DNA from: Dyella japonica DSM 16301
GTDB lineage: Bacteria; Pseudomonadota; Gammaproteobacteria; Xanthomonadales; Rhodanobacteraceae
DNA length: 64,000 nt
Assembly: GCF_001010355.1 (NCBI RefSeq)
Contig: NZ_JPLA01000028.1
Location: 6,740 to 70,739 of the forward strand
Direction of reading: 5' to 3'
This document shows, piece by piece, positions 16,355 to 25,177 of this stretch. Position 1 is the stretch's first letter. Every line of letters starts with the position of its first letter. Position numbers and translations under genes: made by a program. A model generated the notes under the pieces. The model made no database searches and was not told the origin of the DNA. It saw nothing but the letters and a program-made list of their open reading frames with translations.

Positions 16355-17578
16355 ATGACGCGCCTGTACCTGCGGATATACCTCACCGTCGTGATCAGCC
16401 TGCTGGTCTATGCAGCGGCGTTCGCGTGGATCTGGCATACCAAGGGCGGACCTTACGAAGCGGCGATGCATTCGCAGGCACAGGTCCTCCTCAATGCCCT
16501 GCCGCCTGCACAGGCGCCCGCGACGGAGCAACAGCAAACCCTCGACAAGTTGGCGCAGGGGCTGCCCGTACGTCTGGCCTTGCTCGATGGTTCCCGGCGA
16601 GTGATCGCCGAGTCAGGCGCGACGCCAGGCATCAATGAATCGCATGCCGCGAGTGCTGCGCTCTGGATGCTGCACCTGCCCGATGGTCGCTGGCTGCAGG
16701 CAAGTGTGCCGCGTGGTGAAACTCAGCCGCTGCATGTCTTGCTGCTGCTTCTGCTTGCGTTGGCTTTCATCATCGGCGTGCTGGCGCTACCCGTGGTACG
16801 GCGGATCACCGGCCGCCTTGAACGGCTGCAGCAGGCCGTCGATTCGCTGGGCGCCGGCGACCTGCATGCCCGCGTCGCCGTGGAAGGCCGCGACGAAGTG
16901 GCGCGCCTCGCGCTCAGCTTCAACCAGGCGGCCGATCGGATCGATGCGCTGGTCGGCCATCAAAAGACCTTGCTGGCAAATGCCTCGCACGAATTGCGCA
17001 CGCCGTTGACGCGCATCCGCCTGGCCCTGGAACTGATCGGACCCAGCGTCGATGCGAGTCGTCGCGACGGCCTGCAGCAGGACATCGGCGAGCTGGATGC
17101 CCTGATCGACGAGATCCTGCTCGCCAGCCGCCTGGAAGCGCTGCCGCATCTGGAGGTGAGCGAGCCGGTCGATCTGCTGGCGCTGGCCGCCGAAGAATGC
17201 GCACGCCACGAAGGCGTCGACCTGGAAGGAAGACCCGCCACGGTAAAGGGCGACCCGCGACTATTGCTACGCCTGTTGCGCAACCTGCTGGACAACGCCA
17301 ACCGCCATGGACTGCCGCCCGTGCAGGTGCGACTGCAGGTGATCGAAGGTCGAGCCGAACTCGTTGTTCGCGATCACGGCCCAGGCTTGCGTAACGACGA
17401 ATGTCAGCGGGTGTTCGAGCCGTTCTACCGCGCCAGCGCTGCGCGCGACCGTGCCGGTACCGGACTTGGGCTCGCACTGGCGCGCCAGATCGCCCGCCAC
17501 CACGGCGGCGAGCTTGGCTGCCGATACGAACCGGATGGCGCTTTTGCGTTTGTGGTGTCGATACCGGTCGTCACGTGA
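16355..17578 (+). CDS. Sensor histidine kinase (CpxA/RstB-like)
   Basis: 407 residues. Two transmembrane helices (about 7-28 and 126-147) flank a small periplasmic domain of about 100 residues. A HAMP segment follows (RLERLQQAVDSLGAGDLHARV), then the HisKA box LLANASHELRTPLTRIR with His212, and the HATPase domain with N-box LLRNLLDNANRHG, G1 VVRDHGPGL, F-box FEPFYRAS and G2 GTGLGLALARQI. It phosphorylates the response regulator encoded just upstream. The stimulus is probably envelope stress or metal, by analogy with CpxA. Confidence 0.92.
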   Translation: MTRLYLRIYLTVVISLLVYAAAFAWIWHTKGGPYEAAMHSQAQVLLNALPPAQAPATEQQQTLDKLAQGLPVRLALLDGSRRVIAESGATPGINESHAASAALWMLHLPDGRWLQASVPRGETQPLHVLLLLLLALAFIIGVLALPVVRRITGRLERLQQAVDSLGAGDLHARVAVEGRDEVARLALSFNQAADRIDALVGHQKTLLANASHELRTPLTRIRLALELIGPSVDASRRDGLQQDIGELDALIDEILLASRLEALPHLEVSEPVDLLALAAEECARHEGVDLEGRPATVKGDPRLLLRLLRNLLDNANRHGLPPVQVRLQVIEGRAELVVRDHGPGLRNDECQRVFEPFYRASAARDRAGTGLGLALARQIARHHGGELGCRYEPDGAFAFVVSIPVVT

Positions 17579-17642
17579 AGGGCGCGGAATCGACCTGTCA
17601 CGACCGCTTCGCGTCGACAACGGACCGTTCACCTGACCGGCA

Positions 17643-18170
17643 TCAGTGGCTCTCTACAGGAAAGTGAAACACTTGGTCATACGACAAGGCTACGTGACCA
17701 TCAAGCGCGCATTGGGTGTGCTCTGCCACATCCGCAGAGCTAACCTCATGCAATTCGAAGACCGTGTACTGTGCTTCGAAATGATGGCCTTCGCTTTTGT
17801 CCAAACGTAATTCGTAGGTGAGCTGCTTTGCCCCCGACTTCGCTGCACCCTTGGGGTTCCCAAGGATGGTCTGCTGACTGCTGGTCACGTTACAGACAAG
17901 TTTGGCACCCGGCTTTGCGCCCTTGTAGTCAAATTCCAGGCCATGCCAGGTGCACGGCACCTCGCGCTTGTCGTAAACGCATGACCCCTGATCCACCACG
18001 TAGATGTCCTTTGTCGGCTGGCAAACCCAACCATCCTGATCGGGCTCAGGCGTGGTCTTCACGCACGCAAGACCAACTTTGACGTGGCTTACCTCGAACC
18101 TTTGTTCTTCATCTTTCGCTGCCACTCCAAGTGAAAGCAAAACACATAGCGCCGCCAACTGCTTTCTCAT
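17643..18170 (-). CDS. Secreted protein of unknown function
   Basis: 175 residues with a signal peptide (MRKQLAALCVLLSLGVAA) and six Cys in the mature part (LACVKTT, WVCQPTK, GSCVYDK, VPCTWHG, LVCNVTS, TQCALDG), consistent with disulfides in the periplasm or outside the cell. No family is recognised. It is convergent with the histidine kinase and starts a run of minus-strand small genes. Confidence 0.6.
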   Translation of the reverse strand: MRKQLAALCVLLSLGVAAKDEEQRFEVSHVKVGLACVKTTPEPDQDGWVCQPTKDIYVVDQGSCVYDKREVPCTWHGLEFDYKGAKPGAKLVCNVTSSQQTILGNPKGAAKSGAKQLTYELRLDKSEGHHFEAQYTVFELHEVSSADVAEHTQCALDGHVALSYDQVFHFPVESH

Positions 18171-18239
18171 CGAATCTCTCCATGATCCTTCGCTCCCGAG
18201 GATTCGGGAAACTCGAAACTGTCTACTTTGGGCTGCGCT

Positions 18240-18548
18240 TCAGAGGAGATACACGGCGACCCAGGCCGCAAAATAGAAGAACAGGAAACGCTCGGTTGCG
18301 AATGGCCACGCTGGGTCCGCGGGCGATCTTCCTTGAATTGCTGCGCACCAAGCTTGTCGAACGAGCCAGAGAATGCCTGGCAGGCTGGCCAAAGATTGCC
18401 ATTTGGCCAAAGGCTGCCTATGTGTCCAAACGTCAGCTACGAAGCCGACGATGGCTACCATGCCGGCTAACACGACCAATGCGGCCAGAATCCGAATCGG
18501 CCAGCGAACAGAAGGTTTCAGCTTGACGCTCGGAGACTGCATTTCCAT
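18240..18548 (-). CDS. Small predicted membrane protein
   Basis: 102 residues with three hydrophobic stretches (WPIRILAALVVLAGMVAIVGFV; LASLPGILWLVRQAWCAA; FLFFYFAAWVAVYLL). No family is recognised. The N-terminal MEMQSPSVKLKPSVR is basic and cytoplasmic by the positive-inside rule. Short but its hydrophobic pattern argues for a real gene. Confidence 0.5.
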   Translation of the reverse strand: MEMQSPSVKLKPSVRWPIRILAALVVLAGMVAIVGFVADVWTHRQPLAKWQSLASLPGILWLVRQAWCAAIQGRSPADPAWPFATERFLFFYFAAWVAVYLL

Positions 18549-18693
18549 GGGGGCGTATCCCGTCGTTCTGGTTCATTGCTTTGGTGGGGCGACGTTGTCT
18601 CATGGCCGCGCTGTTCAAAGCCCAGTAGTCGTCCTTATCAAGTCGAAGCGTCCACACAGTCGAAAACGACTCCAAGCAGCAAACCGACAGGCA

Positions 18694-19299
18694 CTAATAG
18701 GCAGGACAAGTCGACCGTTCGATGGCCTGCGGCACGCCGCCACCGGTATGCAGCAGGAAGACCGGCCTGTGGTCCGCGTCCGTACCCTTGTAGATGCCGT
18801 AGAGGCTTGCAGCCGTGATGGGTTGCGGCGCCGGCGTGGTGCCTGACATGTATCGGTTGCCGGTTCGGCTTACCGAGACGTACGCACGCTGAGGTTGCTG
18901 GACATAGCGGCTCAAGCCGTTGGTGATGCTGATATGCAGCCCGTTGCTGACGGCCTGCAGTTCTTCATTGGTCGCTCTCTTCAGAACCACACCCGATGCC
19001 AGTGGATTGCTCTCGTCGATCAACTGGAAGGTCCCCGCGCCGTTGGCGCGAACTTCGTAGTAGTGCGAGGAGCGGCTATTGCTTGAGACGAAACAGCCGA
19101 CCAAATGATCAGAATCGCGGTCCTGGATATGTGCTTCCTGCACGTTCGCACCCTCGCAGGGTGTTTCCTGGTAGGACACGGCGCCTGCCTTGGTGCACTT
19201 GTAGATATCCGCTCTCACGCAAACTGGCGCTGTCAAAGAGAGAAGCATCAATAGTGCGAACGAAGCCCTGGCCGTTCCCTTGCCAATCGGTAGCGCCAC
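18694..19299 (-). CDS. DUF4124-type secreted protein
   Basis: About 201 residues. The signal peptide (ARASFALLMLLSLTAPVCVRA) leads into ADIYKCTKAGAVSYQETPC, which is the DUF4124 pattern (xIYKCxxxGxxxYxxxPC) found in many exported proteins of Xanthomonadales. The remainder is unrecognised. The start is placed at a GTG (19299) directly before the signal peptide; the frame continues to 19482 with no better start. Confidence 0.65.
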   Translation of the reverse strand: MALPIGKGTARASFALLMLLSLTAPVCVRADIYKCTKAGAVSYQETPCEGANVQEAHIQDRDSDHLVGCFVSSNSRSSHYYEVRANGAGTFQLIDESNPLASGVVLKRATNEELQAVSNGLHISITNGLSRYVQQPQRAYVSVSRTGNRYMSGTTPAPQPITAASLYGIYKGTDADHRPVFLLHTGGGVPQAIERSTCPAY

Positions 19300-19520
19300 A
19301 ACTGCCCCCTGAACCGATATTTGTAGACCAGCCGATTGCCTCAGGCAGCCGGCTCCCCTGGACCTACCCATGGGACCGCATGGTACCCAAAGACCGCTCG
19401 ATTCGAAGGCCGGTCTGCGAAGCTCGTGCCAAGCGGCCATGCGGTCCGCGGCCGATAATCGCACCGAAAGCCTCGCCCGCACAGTCTGCCGGACCGCCTA
19501 GGCAGGACGCACCGCCTGCC

Positions 19521-19997
19521 TCAGGGACCGGGTGTCGGCACCACACGCAAGGTCGAAGCGAACATCTCGTGCGTCTCCGGGTCGGCTATCTGTTCGGCCG
19601 CGGCTTGTGCCTGCGCATAGTGCCTGGCGTGCACCGCATGGTCGCCTTGTGCAAAGGCGACATTGGCCGCCACCGCATGGGAAAACGCGATCTCCCAAGG
19701 CGCACCCTCGTGTTGCTCGAAGTACGGTAGTGATTTGGCCAAGTAGTAGGCGGCCGGCTCGGGGAGCTCGAGCAGTGCATACGCGTGGGCGAGCAGCAGC
19801 GCGGCATGGGCGTGATTGCTTGGGTTGCCGACGATCTTCCAGAAATACATCGCCGCGTGGGCAGCCTGAAGCATCTCTTCGTCTTCTTCAGGCGGGCGTT
19901 GAAGCTTTTCCGCGAGGGTCCACGCACGGTTATTGGCCTGGGAGGCCAGACGCCGCTGCCATAGCGCGACTTCTTCGGGAGTGGGTTTGTCGGCCAT
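19521..19997 (-). CDS. Helical TPR-like cytoplasmic protein
   Basis: 158 residues, all helical and Ala-rich, with TPR-like pairs (AHAALLLAHAYALLELPEPAAYYLAKSL; HAVAANVAFAQGDHAVHARHYAQAQAAA). No export signal. No family is named with confidence; it may be a small scaffold protein. Confidence 0.6.
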   Translation of the reverse strand: MADKPTPEEVALWQRRLASQANNRAWTLAEKLQRPPEEDEEMLQAAHAAMYFWKIVGNPSNHAHAALLLAHAYALLELPEPAAYYLAKSLPYFEQHEGAPWEIAFSHAVAANVAFAQGDHAVHARHYAQAQAAAEQIADPETHEMFASTLRVVPTPGP

Positions 19998-20130
19998 GAA
20001 GGGATGCCCCTGGACACACCGGTGCCCTGACTACCTGATAGCGGCGACGCATGAAGAGTTATACAACTACCCGCGCTTGTTGGGCGGAACTCCCGACACA
20101 CCGACCGCCATCAACACATCCCGTGCTGCC

Positions 20131-21744
20131 CTACTTCACGGCGCGGACCGGTGTGAAACGCAGATCCTGGTAGTCCCAGCTGAAATCGGCGATGGGCGAG
20201 ATCGCTTTCATGGTCATCTGGTCAATGCTGCCGTCTGGCGCCAAGGCGAAGGTGACATAGGCGTCTTCCACGTCGGGCATGGCCCAGTGGGTGCGGAAGG
20301 TGTCGAACCGGACATGTTCCAGGGTGCCGTGCATGCCGGGCGAGCGATCGAAACTGATGGTCAGTGCACCCTTTCCGTCGCGGGCAAGCGTTGCGGTGCC
20401 GTACCACGGATCACGGTAGACCCCGATATAGCTGGTCAACGGCAGCGAAGGCCCACGTTCGCCAGACGTGGCCTTGGCCGGTGTCTTGAGCGCGGCGACG
20501 GCACCGGCGTTGATCCCGTCGAACAGATCCTTATAGCCGGCGATCCAGTCGGGCGAAGGCAGGCCGAGCAAGGTATCAAGCAGGTGCTCGCGCACGGCGA
20601 ACAACGTGCCGACATCTTCGGAGTTGAGCATGATGGCAAACGCCGCATGCGTTTCCGGAATGATCACCACCGCCGAGACGCCACCCAGGACGCCGCCCAG
20701 GTGCGTGATGATCTTGTGACCGCGATAGTCCTGCACCTCAAAGCCCAGCGCATAGGCCTCGAACTGCGGCTGAGCCAGGGCCAGGGGTTTGGGCAGCGTG
20801 GAAATCGGAACAAGCGTCTGCGGTGTCCACAGCATCTTCGCGGCGGCATCGCTGAAGATCCGCCGGCTCTTGTCCAGCTGCCCGCTGTCCAGCTGCAGGC
20901 GCAGCCAGGGGCCCATGTCCGTTGCACTCACCTGCAATGCGCCAGCGGGGGCGAACACTTTGCCCGTCATGACGGTGGCAAGCACCGCCTGCTTGCCGAC
21001 GCCACGAACGGCCGTGGTGTTCTTTGCATGCAGCGAGACCTTGTCGGCGGGCGCGGCGTCGATGCTGGTCTGCGTATCGCGCATCTGCAGCGGATCGAGG
21101 ATCTGTTGCTGCACGAAGTCTTCCCAGCTCTGGCCGGAGACGGCCTCCACCAGGGCGCCTGCCACGATGTACAGCACATTGTCGTAGTCATAGCCGGCGC
21201 GAAACGAACGGGCCGGTTTCAGATAGCGGATGTCGTGCACAAGCTCCGCACGCGAACGGTTGGAGGTGGGGAACATCATCAGGTCGCCCTCGCCCAGCCC
21301 CAGGCCGCTGCGATGGACCAGCAAGTCCGTCACCGTCATCTCGCTGGACGCGTAAGCGTCGTACATGCGAAAGCCCGGCAACTTGTCGACCACCCGGTCG
21401 TCCCAACGCAGCTTGCCCTGGTCGACCAGGATCGCCAGCGCTGCGCTGGTGAATGCCTTGGTGTTGGAGCCGATCGGGAAGATGGTGTGCGCATCGATCG
21501 GCGCCGCATCCTGGAGCTTCCGCACGCCATAGGCGTGAGTCGTGACGGTGTCGCCCTCGACCACCGTGACAGCCATGCCTGGTGTGTCGAAGGTCTGCAT
21601 GGCCTTGTGCGCGTACGCGTCGAGTTCCGGCGTCGATATGATCGCCGGCGAGGCAGATGCCAGCGCACACCACGACAGCAGCACGGCTGCACACGCACTG
21701 CGCGTGATCCGCGAGGCGCCAACGTTACGGGAACCACGGATCAT
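20131..21744 (-). CDS. Serine hydrolase, class C beta-lactamase/D-aminopeptidase fold
   Basis: 537 residues with a signal peptide (ITRSACAAVLLSWCALASA). The SxxK motif is S93NTK96 in FPIGSNTKAFT, and the YxN motif is in RAGYDYDNVLYIV. A C-terminal beta-rich extension (about 380-537) contains FDRSPGMHGTLEHVRFDTFRTHW, as in DUF3471-bearing ampC-like hydrolases. The likely substrate is a D-amino-acid or peptide ester/amide in the periplasm. It is the last gene of the apparent six-gene operon, 63 bases after the RpiR stop. Start chosen for AGGGGAG upstream. Confidence 0.8.
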   Translation of the reverse strand: MIRGSRNVGASRITRSACAAVLLSWCALASASPAIISTPELDAYAHKAMQTFDTPGMAVTVVEGDTVTTHAYGVRKLQDAAPIDAHTIFPIGSNTKAFTSAALAILVDQGKLRWDDRVVDKLPGFRMYDAYASSEMTVTDLLVHRSGLGLGEGDLMMFPTSNRSRAELVHDIRYLKPARSFRAGYDYDNVLYIVAGALVEAVSGQSWEDFVQQQILDPLQMRDTQTSIDAAPADKVSLHAKNTTAVRGVGKQAVLATVMTGKVFAPAGALQVSATDMGPWLRLQLDSGQLDKSRRIFSDAAAKMLWTPQTLVPISTLPKPLALAQPQFEAYALGFEVQDYRGHKIITHLGGVLGGVSAVVIIPETHAAFAIMLNSEDVGTLFAVREHLLDTLLGLPSPDWIAGYKDLFDGINAGAVAALKTPAKATSGERGPSLPLTSYIGVYRDPWYGTATLARDGKGALTISFDRSPGMHGTLEHVRFDTFRTHWAMPDVEDAYVTFALAPDGSIDQMTMKAISPIADFSWDYQDLRFTPVRAVK

Positions 21745-21807
21745 CAAGCACACTCCCCTGCTGTGAACGCTATCAGCCAACCCGCGATGTTCGAGATGAT
21801 GCAGGCT

Positions 21808-22728
21808 TCAGGCTTTGGGTCTGCCCCGAGGTTTGCTGGCAGTTGATTTGGGTGTTTTTCCGGTCTTGCCGGGCTCGCGCTTCTCCGGCGCGGGCGCTTC
21901 GACATAGCCAACCAGTTTCTGGCGCAGCTGCGTGATGTCGCCGATGCGGTCGAACATGTCGCCCTGTTCGCGGGTGACCGCGCCGATCAGCAGACTCAAC
22001 AGGCTCGTCGCCGCGGTGAAGTTGTGCCACGGCCGCGTCAGGTCGGCCGGCAGCATCAAGACATGGTTGGTGAGCTGGCGCGCCCAATAGCACTGGCTGT
22101 CGGTGATGATGACCAGCGGGATGCCGCGCGCGGCCGACTCTTCAGCCAGGATGCGGAAATGCCGTGAATAACGCCGGAAATCGATCAGCAATACACAGCT
22201 CTTCTTGGTCGAATCCAGCAGCAGATCGGTATACGCGCCATCCAGGCCTTCGTGGAAGATCGTGCGCGGCTTGACGTGCTGCATCAGGGCGGCGAAACCC
22301 AGGCCGAGAAAACGGCCCTGGTGAAAACTGGCCACCGACACCCGATCGGCATCCACCAGCAGCTTGACGATGCCTTTCCATTCCGGTGCACGCATCAAGC
22401 CGTGCGCGATCGTGATGCCGCGGATCTCGGCCTTGAGGCTCTCGGACATCGCGGCCGAATCGCCGGCCTGATCCGGGTTCTTGTACAGCTGCAACCACGG
22501 CGCATCGCTGCGCAGTTCTTCTTTCAGATCGTTCAAGCCCGCATAACCGAGGTTGTGCAGAAAACGTCCGACAGTCATCGGGCTCACGCCCACGCGCTGC
22601 CCCAGCGACGCGGCGGTCTCGAACGGGATGCCATTGAGATTGTGCAGCAGGTAGGTGGCAATCTTCTGCTCGGACGTGGTGAACGTATTCCAGCCGTCTT
22701 TCAGCTTTTTCTGCAGATCCTTGATCAT
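21808..22728 (-). CDS. RpiR/MurR-type transcriptional regulator
   Basis: About 306 residues. The N-terminal RpiR HTH (TTSEQKIATYLLHNLNGIPFETAASLGQRVGVSPMTVGRFLHNLGYAGLNDLKEEL) is followed by a SIS domain (about 130-260; VASFHQGRFLGLGFAALMQHV, VVITDSQCYWARQLTNHVL) that normally senses a phosphosugar such as MurNAc-6-P. The C-terminal tail KPRGRPKA is an AT-hook-like extension. Embedded in the peptide-salvage operon, it probably controls it. Start at ATG 22728, ten bases after the transporter stop. Confidence 0.87.
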   Translation of the reverse strand: MIKDLQKKLKDGWNTFTTSEQKIATYLLHNLNGIPFETAASLGQRVGVSPMTVGRFLHNLGYAGLNDLKEELRSDAPWLQLYKNPDQAGDSAAMSESLKAEIRGITIAHGLMRAPEWKGIVKLLVDADRVSVASFHQGRFLGLGFAALMQHVKPRTIFHEGLDGAYTDLLLDSTKKSCVLLIDFRRYSRHFRILAEESAARGIPLVIITDSQCYWARQLTNHVLMLPADLTRPWHNFTAATSLLSLLIGAVTREQGDMFDRIGDITQLRQKLVGYVEAPAPEKREPGKTGKTPKSTASKPRGRPKA

Positions 22729-22738
22729 CGGCACTCGC

Positions 22739-24061
22739 TCATCGGGCCAGCACGGTGGTGCTGCCGGTTTGTCCAGGTTGCCCCGCGCCGCTGTGGCGGC
22801 GATTGAGCATATACAAAAGCACGGCGGATAGTCCCGAGACCGCGCCGATCAACACGAAGAACGCGCCATGGCCCATGCTGCTCCACAAGGTGCCCAGCGC
22901 ACCGGCCAGCAGGTTGCCGAAGAAGCCGGCAAAGAACCACGTGGCAATGCTGGTGGCGCGAAAGCCTTCGGGCGCCATGCGTCCGAACAAGGCCAGTCCA
23001 GTGGGCAGGATGTACAGCTCGCCGATGGTGAAGACCACGAACCACACGAACAGCCAGATCCAGCTGGCGCGTGTGCCATGCGCCTCGCTCCATGCCGCGA
23101 CCAGGCCCAGCGCCACATAGGACGCCGCCACGATGGCCGCGCCGAAGGCCATCCGGCCAAGCAGGGGCGTGACGATGCCGCGGCGTGCCAGCCGTGCCCA
23201 GCGGGCCACCAGTACCGGCGTCAAGGCGAACACGGCCAGTGAGTTGACGGACTGGAACCAGGTCATCGGTATGGTCCAGCCGGGCGCCAGCACGCGATCG
23301 ATGCCGGTGTCGGCCCAGAGCGCAATGGTATTGCCGTTCTGCTCATAGGCTCCGCGGAAGATCACCACGATCGCGGCGATGCCGAACAGCAGGCCGAAGC
23401 GTTCGCGCGCCGCGCGATCCATGGGCGGACGTACCTCGCGTGTCGCGGCGCCCAGCGCCGGCTCTGCGGGCAGGTAACGACGGCCGGCCAGATAGATCAC
23501 CAGCGAAAGCAGCATGCCGACGCCTGCCGCGCCAAATCCCCAGTGCCAGCCATAGGCCTCGCCCAGCGTGCCGCACACCAGCGGCGCCAGGAACCCGCCC
23601 AGGTTAATCCCGACGTAGTAGATGTTGTACGCACTCTTGCTGCGCTCGTCGCCTTCGCGGTAGAGCCCTTCGATCTGGCTGGCGAGGCTGGGCAGGAACA
23701 GGCCATTGCCCAGCGCGATCATGCACAAGGCCGGATAGAACAGCGCCTCGGACGACATCATGAAATGCCCCAGCGCCATCATCGAACCGCCGATCACCAC
23801 GGCGCGCCCCTTGCCGAGCCAGCGATCGGCCAGCATGCCGCCGAAGATCGGGGTGAAGTACACGAAGGCGGCGTACACGCCATACACCACCGACGCGTAT
23901 TCCTGGTCCATGTCCAGGTGCTTGGTCATGTAGTAGACCAGGATCGCCCGCATGCCGAAGAAGGAGAACATCTCCCACATTTCGGTCAGGAACAGGATGG
24001 TCAGGCCACGTGGATGGCCGAACCAGCTTTTCTCGATGGCCGGGCTCGTTGCGGAAGTCAT
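22739..24061 (-). CDS. POT/PTR2 family peptide transporter
   Basis: 440 residues and about 12 to 14 transmembrane helices. The proton-coupled oligopeptide transporter signature is present in GHPRGLTILFLTEMWEMFSFFGMRAILVYYM (the ExxERFxYYG-like helix 1, here EMWEMFSFFG) and in the loop GGMLADRWLGKGRAVVIGG. It imports di- or tripeptides with protons. Between an epimerase acting on dipeptides and the RpiR regulator, it is the probable inner-membrane step of the pathway. Confidence 0.87.
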   Translation of the reverse strand: MTSATSPAIEKSWFGHPRGLTILFLTEMWEMFSFFGMRAILVYYMTKHLDMDQEYASVVYGVYAAFVYFTPIFGGMLADRWLGKGRAVVIGGSMMALGHFMMSSEALFYPALCMIALGNGLFLPSLASQIEGLYREGDERSKSAYNIYYVGINLGGFLAPLVCGTLGEAYGWHWGFGAAGVGMLLSLVIYLAGRRYLPAEPALGAATREVRPPMDRAARERFGLLFGIAAIVVIFRGAYEQNGNTIALWADTGIDRVLAPGWTIPMTWFQSVNSLAVFALTPVLVARWARLARRGIVTPLLGRMAFGAAIVAASYVALGLVAAWSEAHGTRASWIWLFVWFVVFTIGELYILPTGLALFGRMAPEGFRATSIATWFFAGFFGNLLAGALGTLWSSMGHGAFFVLIGAVSGLSAVLLYMLNRRHSGAGQPGQTGSTTVLAR

Positions 24062-24092
24062 GCGGATGGGCATCCTCGCTGATGGCGCATGG

Positions 24093-25121
24093 TTACTCGC
24101 TCGCGGCCGACACCGGGCCACCCCAGAGCGTGTCGGGACACCAGATAGTGCCATGCTCGTAGACCACCGACGGCTGGTAATCGGCGACCAGGCTGATCGG
24201 ACCGTCCAGGTCCACCACATCGCACAACTGGCCGACCACGAAGGACGGCGCCATCGCCAGCGAAGAGCCGCCCATATTGCCGACCATCAGGTCGAAGCCG
24301 AGCTTGCGCGCTTCGGCGGCAATGGCCAGCGCTTCGGTGAGTCCGCCGCACTTGTCCAGCTTGATGTTGATGACGTCGACGCGCCCCACCATCTTGGCCA
24401 GGTCGCTGCGGTCCTGCACGCTTTCGTCCGCCGCGATGCGAATCGGTCGCTCCAGCCCGTCCAGCCAGGCTTCGCTGCCGACGGGAAACGGCTGCTCCAC
24501 CACGTCCACGCGGGCGTCGACCAGGGTCGGCAGCAGTCGTGCGAACGACTCACGGGTGAAGCCCTGGTTGGCGTCGACCATCAGCCAGACATCCGGGCGC
24601 GCACGACGCACGGCGAGTACGCGCTCGGCGTTGCGCTCGTCGTCGGTGAGCTTGAGCTTGATCGCACGCGCCGTCGCATAGCTGCTCGCACGCTCGGCCA
24701 TCACCTCGGGATCATCCGCGCCCACCGTGTACGTGGTCAGCAACGGCTTCGCCGCCGGCAGGCCTGCCAGCTCCCACACCGGCTTGCCGGCGCGCTTGGC
24801 TTCCAGATCCCACAGGGCGCAATCGAGCACGTTGCGTGCGCCGCCGGCCGGCAGCAGTTGCTGCAGGGCTTCGCGCGTGATGCCCGCCTCGATATGCGCA
24901 CGCAAGGCTTCGATCTGCACCAGCATCGAATCGGGCGTGTCGTGGTGGTAGTAGACGCCCTGCGCTTCGCCGCGCCCGGTCAAACCCTGGGCGTCGGTCA
25001 GCTCGACGATCAGTGCGTCGAACGCTGTGAAGGTGTAGCCGGTGATATGGAACGGCGTATGGATCGCCCAGCTCTTGCGCGTTGCCTGCAGGCGCAACCG
25101 CCCGTCAACATGGATATTCAT
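24093..25121 (-). CDS. Dipeptide epimerase-like enolase-superfamily enzyme
   Basis: 342 residues of the mandelate racemase/muconate lactonizing subgroup. Visible are the KxK pair in AIKLKLTDDE, the metal ligands in VDANQGF, VEQPFP and IAADESVQD, and the Lys in NIKLDKCGGLTEA. The C-terminal loop GNMGGSSLAMAPS is followed by CDVVDLDGP, which matches Ala-Glu epimerases (YcjG/YkfB). It would interconvert L-Ala-D-Glu and L-Ala-L-Glu or related dipeptides from murein, which fits the transporter next to it. N-succinylamino-acid racemase activity is an alternative. Confidence 0.87.
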   Translation of the reverse strand: MNIHVDGRLRLQATRKSWAIHTPFHITGYTFTAFDALIVELTDAQGLTGRGEAQGVYYHHDTPDSMLVQIEALRAHIEAGITREALQQLLPAGGARNVLDCALWDLEAKRAGKPVWELAGLPAAKPLLTTYTVGADDPEVMAERASSYATARAIKLKLTDDERNAERVLAVRRARPDVWLMVDANQGFTRESFARLLPTLVDARVDVVEQPFPVGSEAWLDGLERPIRIAADESVQDRSDLAKMVGRVDVINIKLDKCGGLTEALAIAAEARKLGFDLMVGNMGGSSLAMAPSFVVGQLCDVVDLDGPISLVADYQPSVVYEHGTIWCPDTLWGGPVSAASE

Positions 25122-25177
25122 GTCTGTTACCTCGGATGGAGAGCGCGGCGACGGTGCGTCGCCGCCGCGCAGAGAAC

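Noticed and set aside
19933-21846. 637-codon plus-strand open frame
   Set aside because: It is the antisense shadow of the serine hydrolase and lacks any domain pattern or start site.
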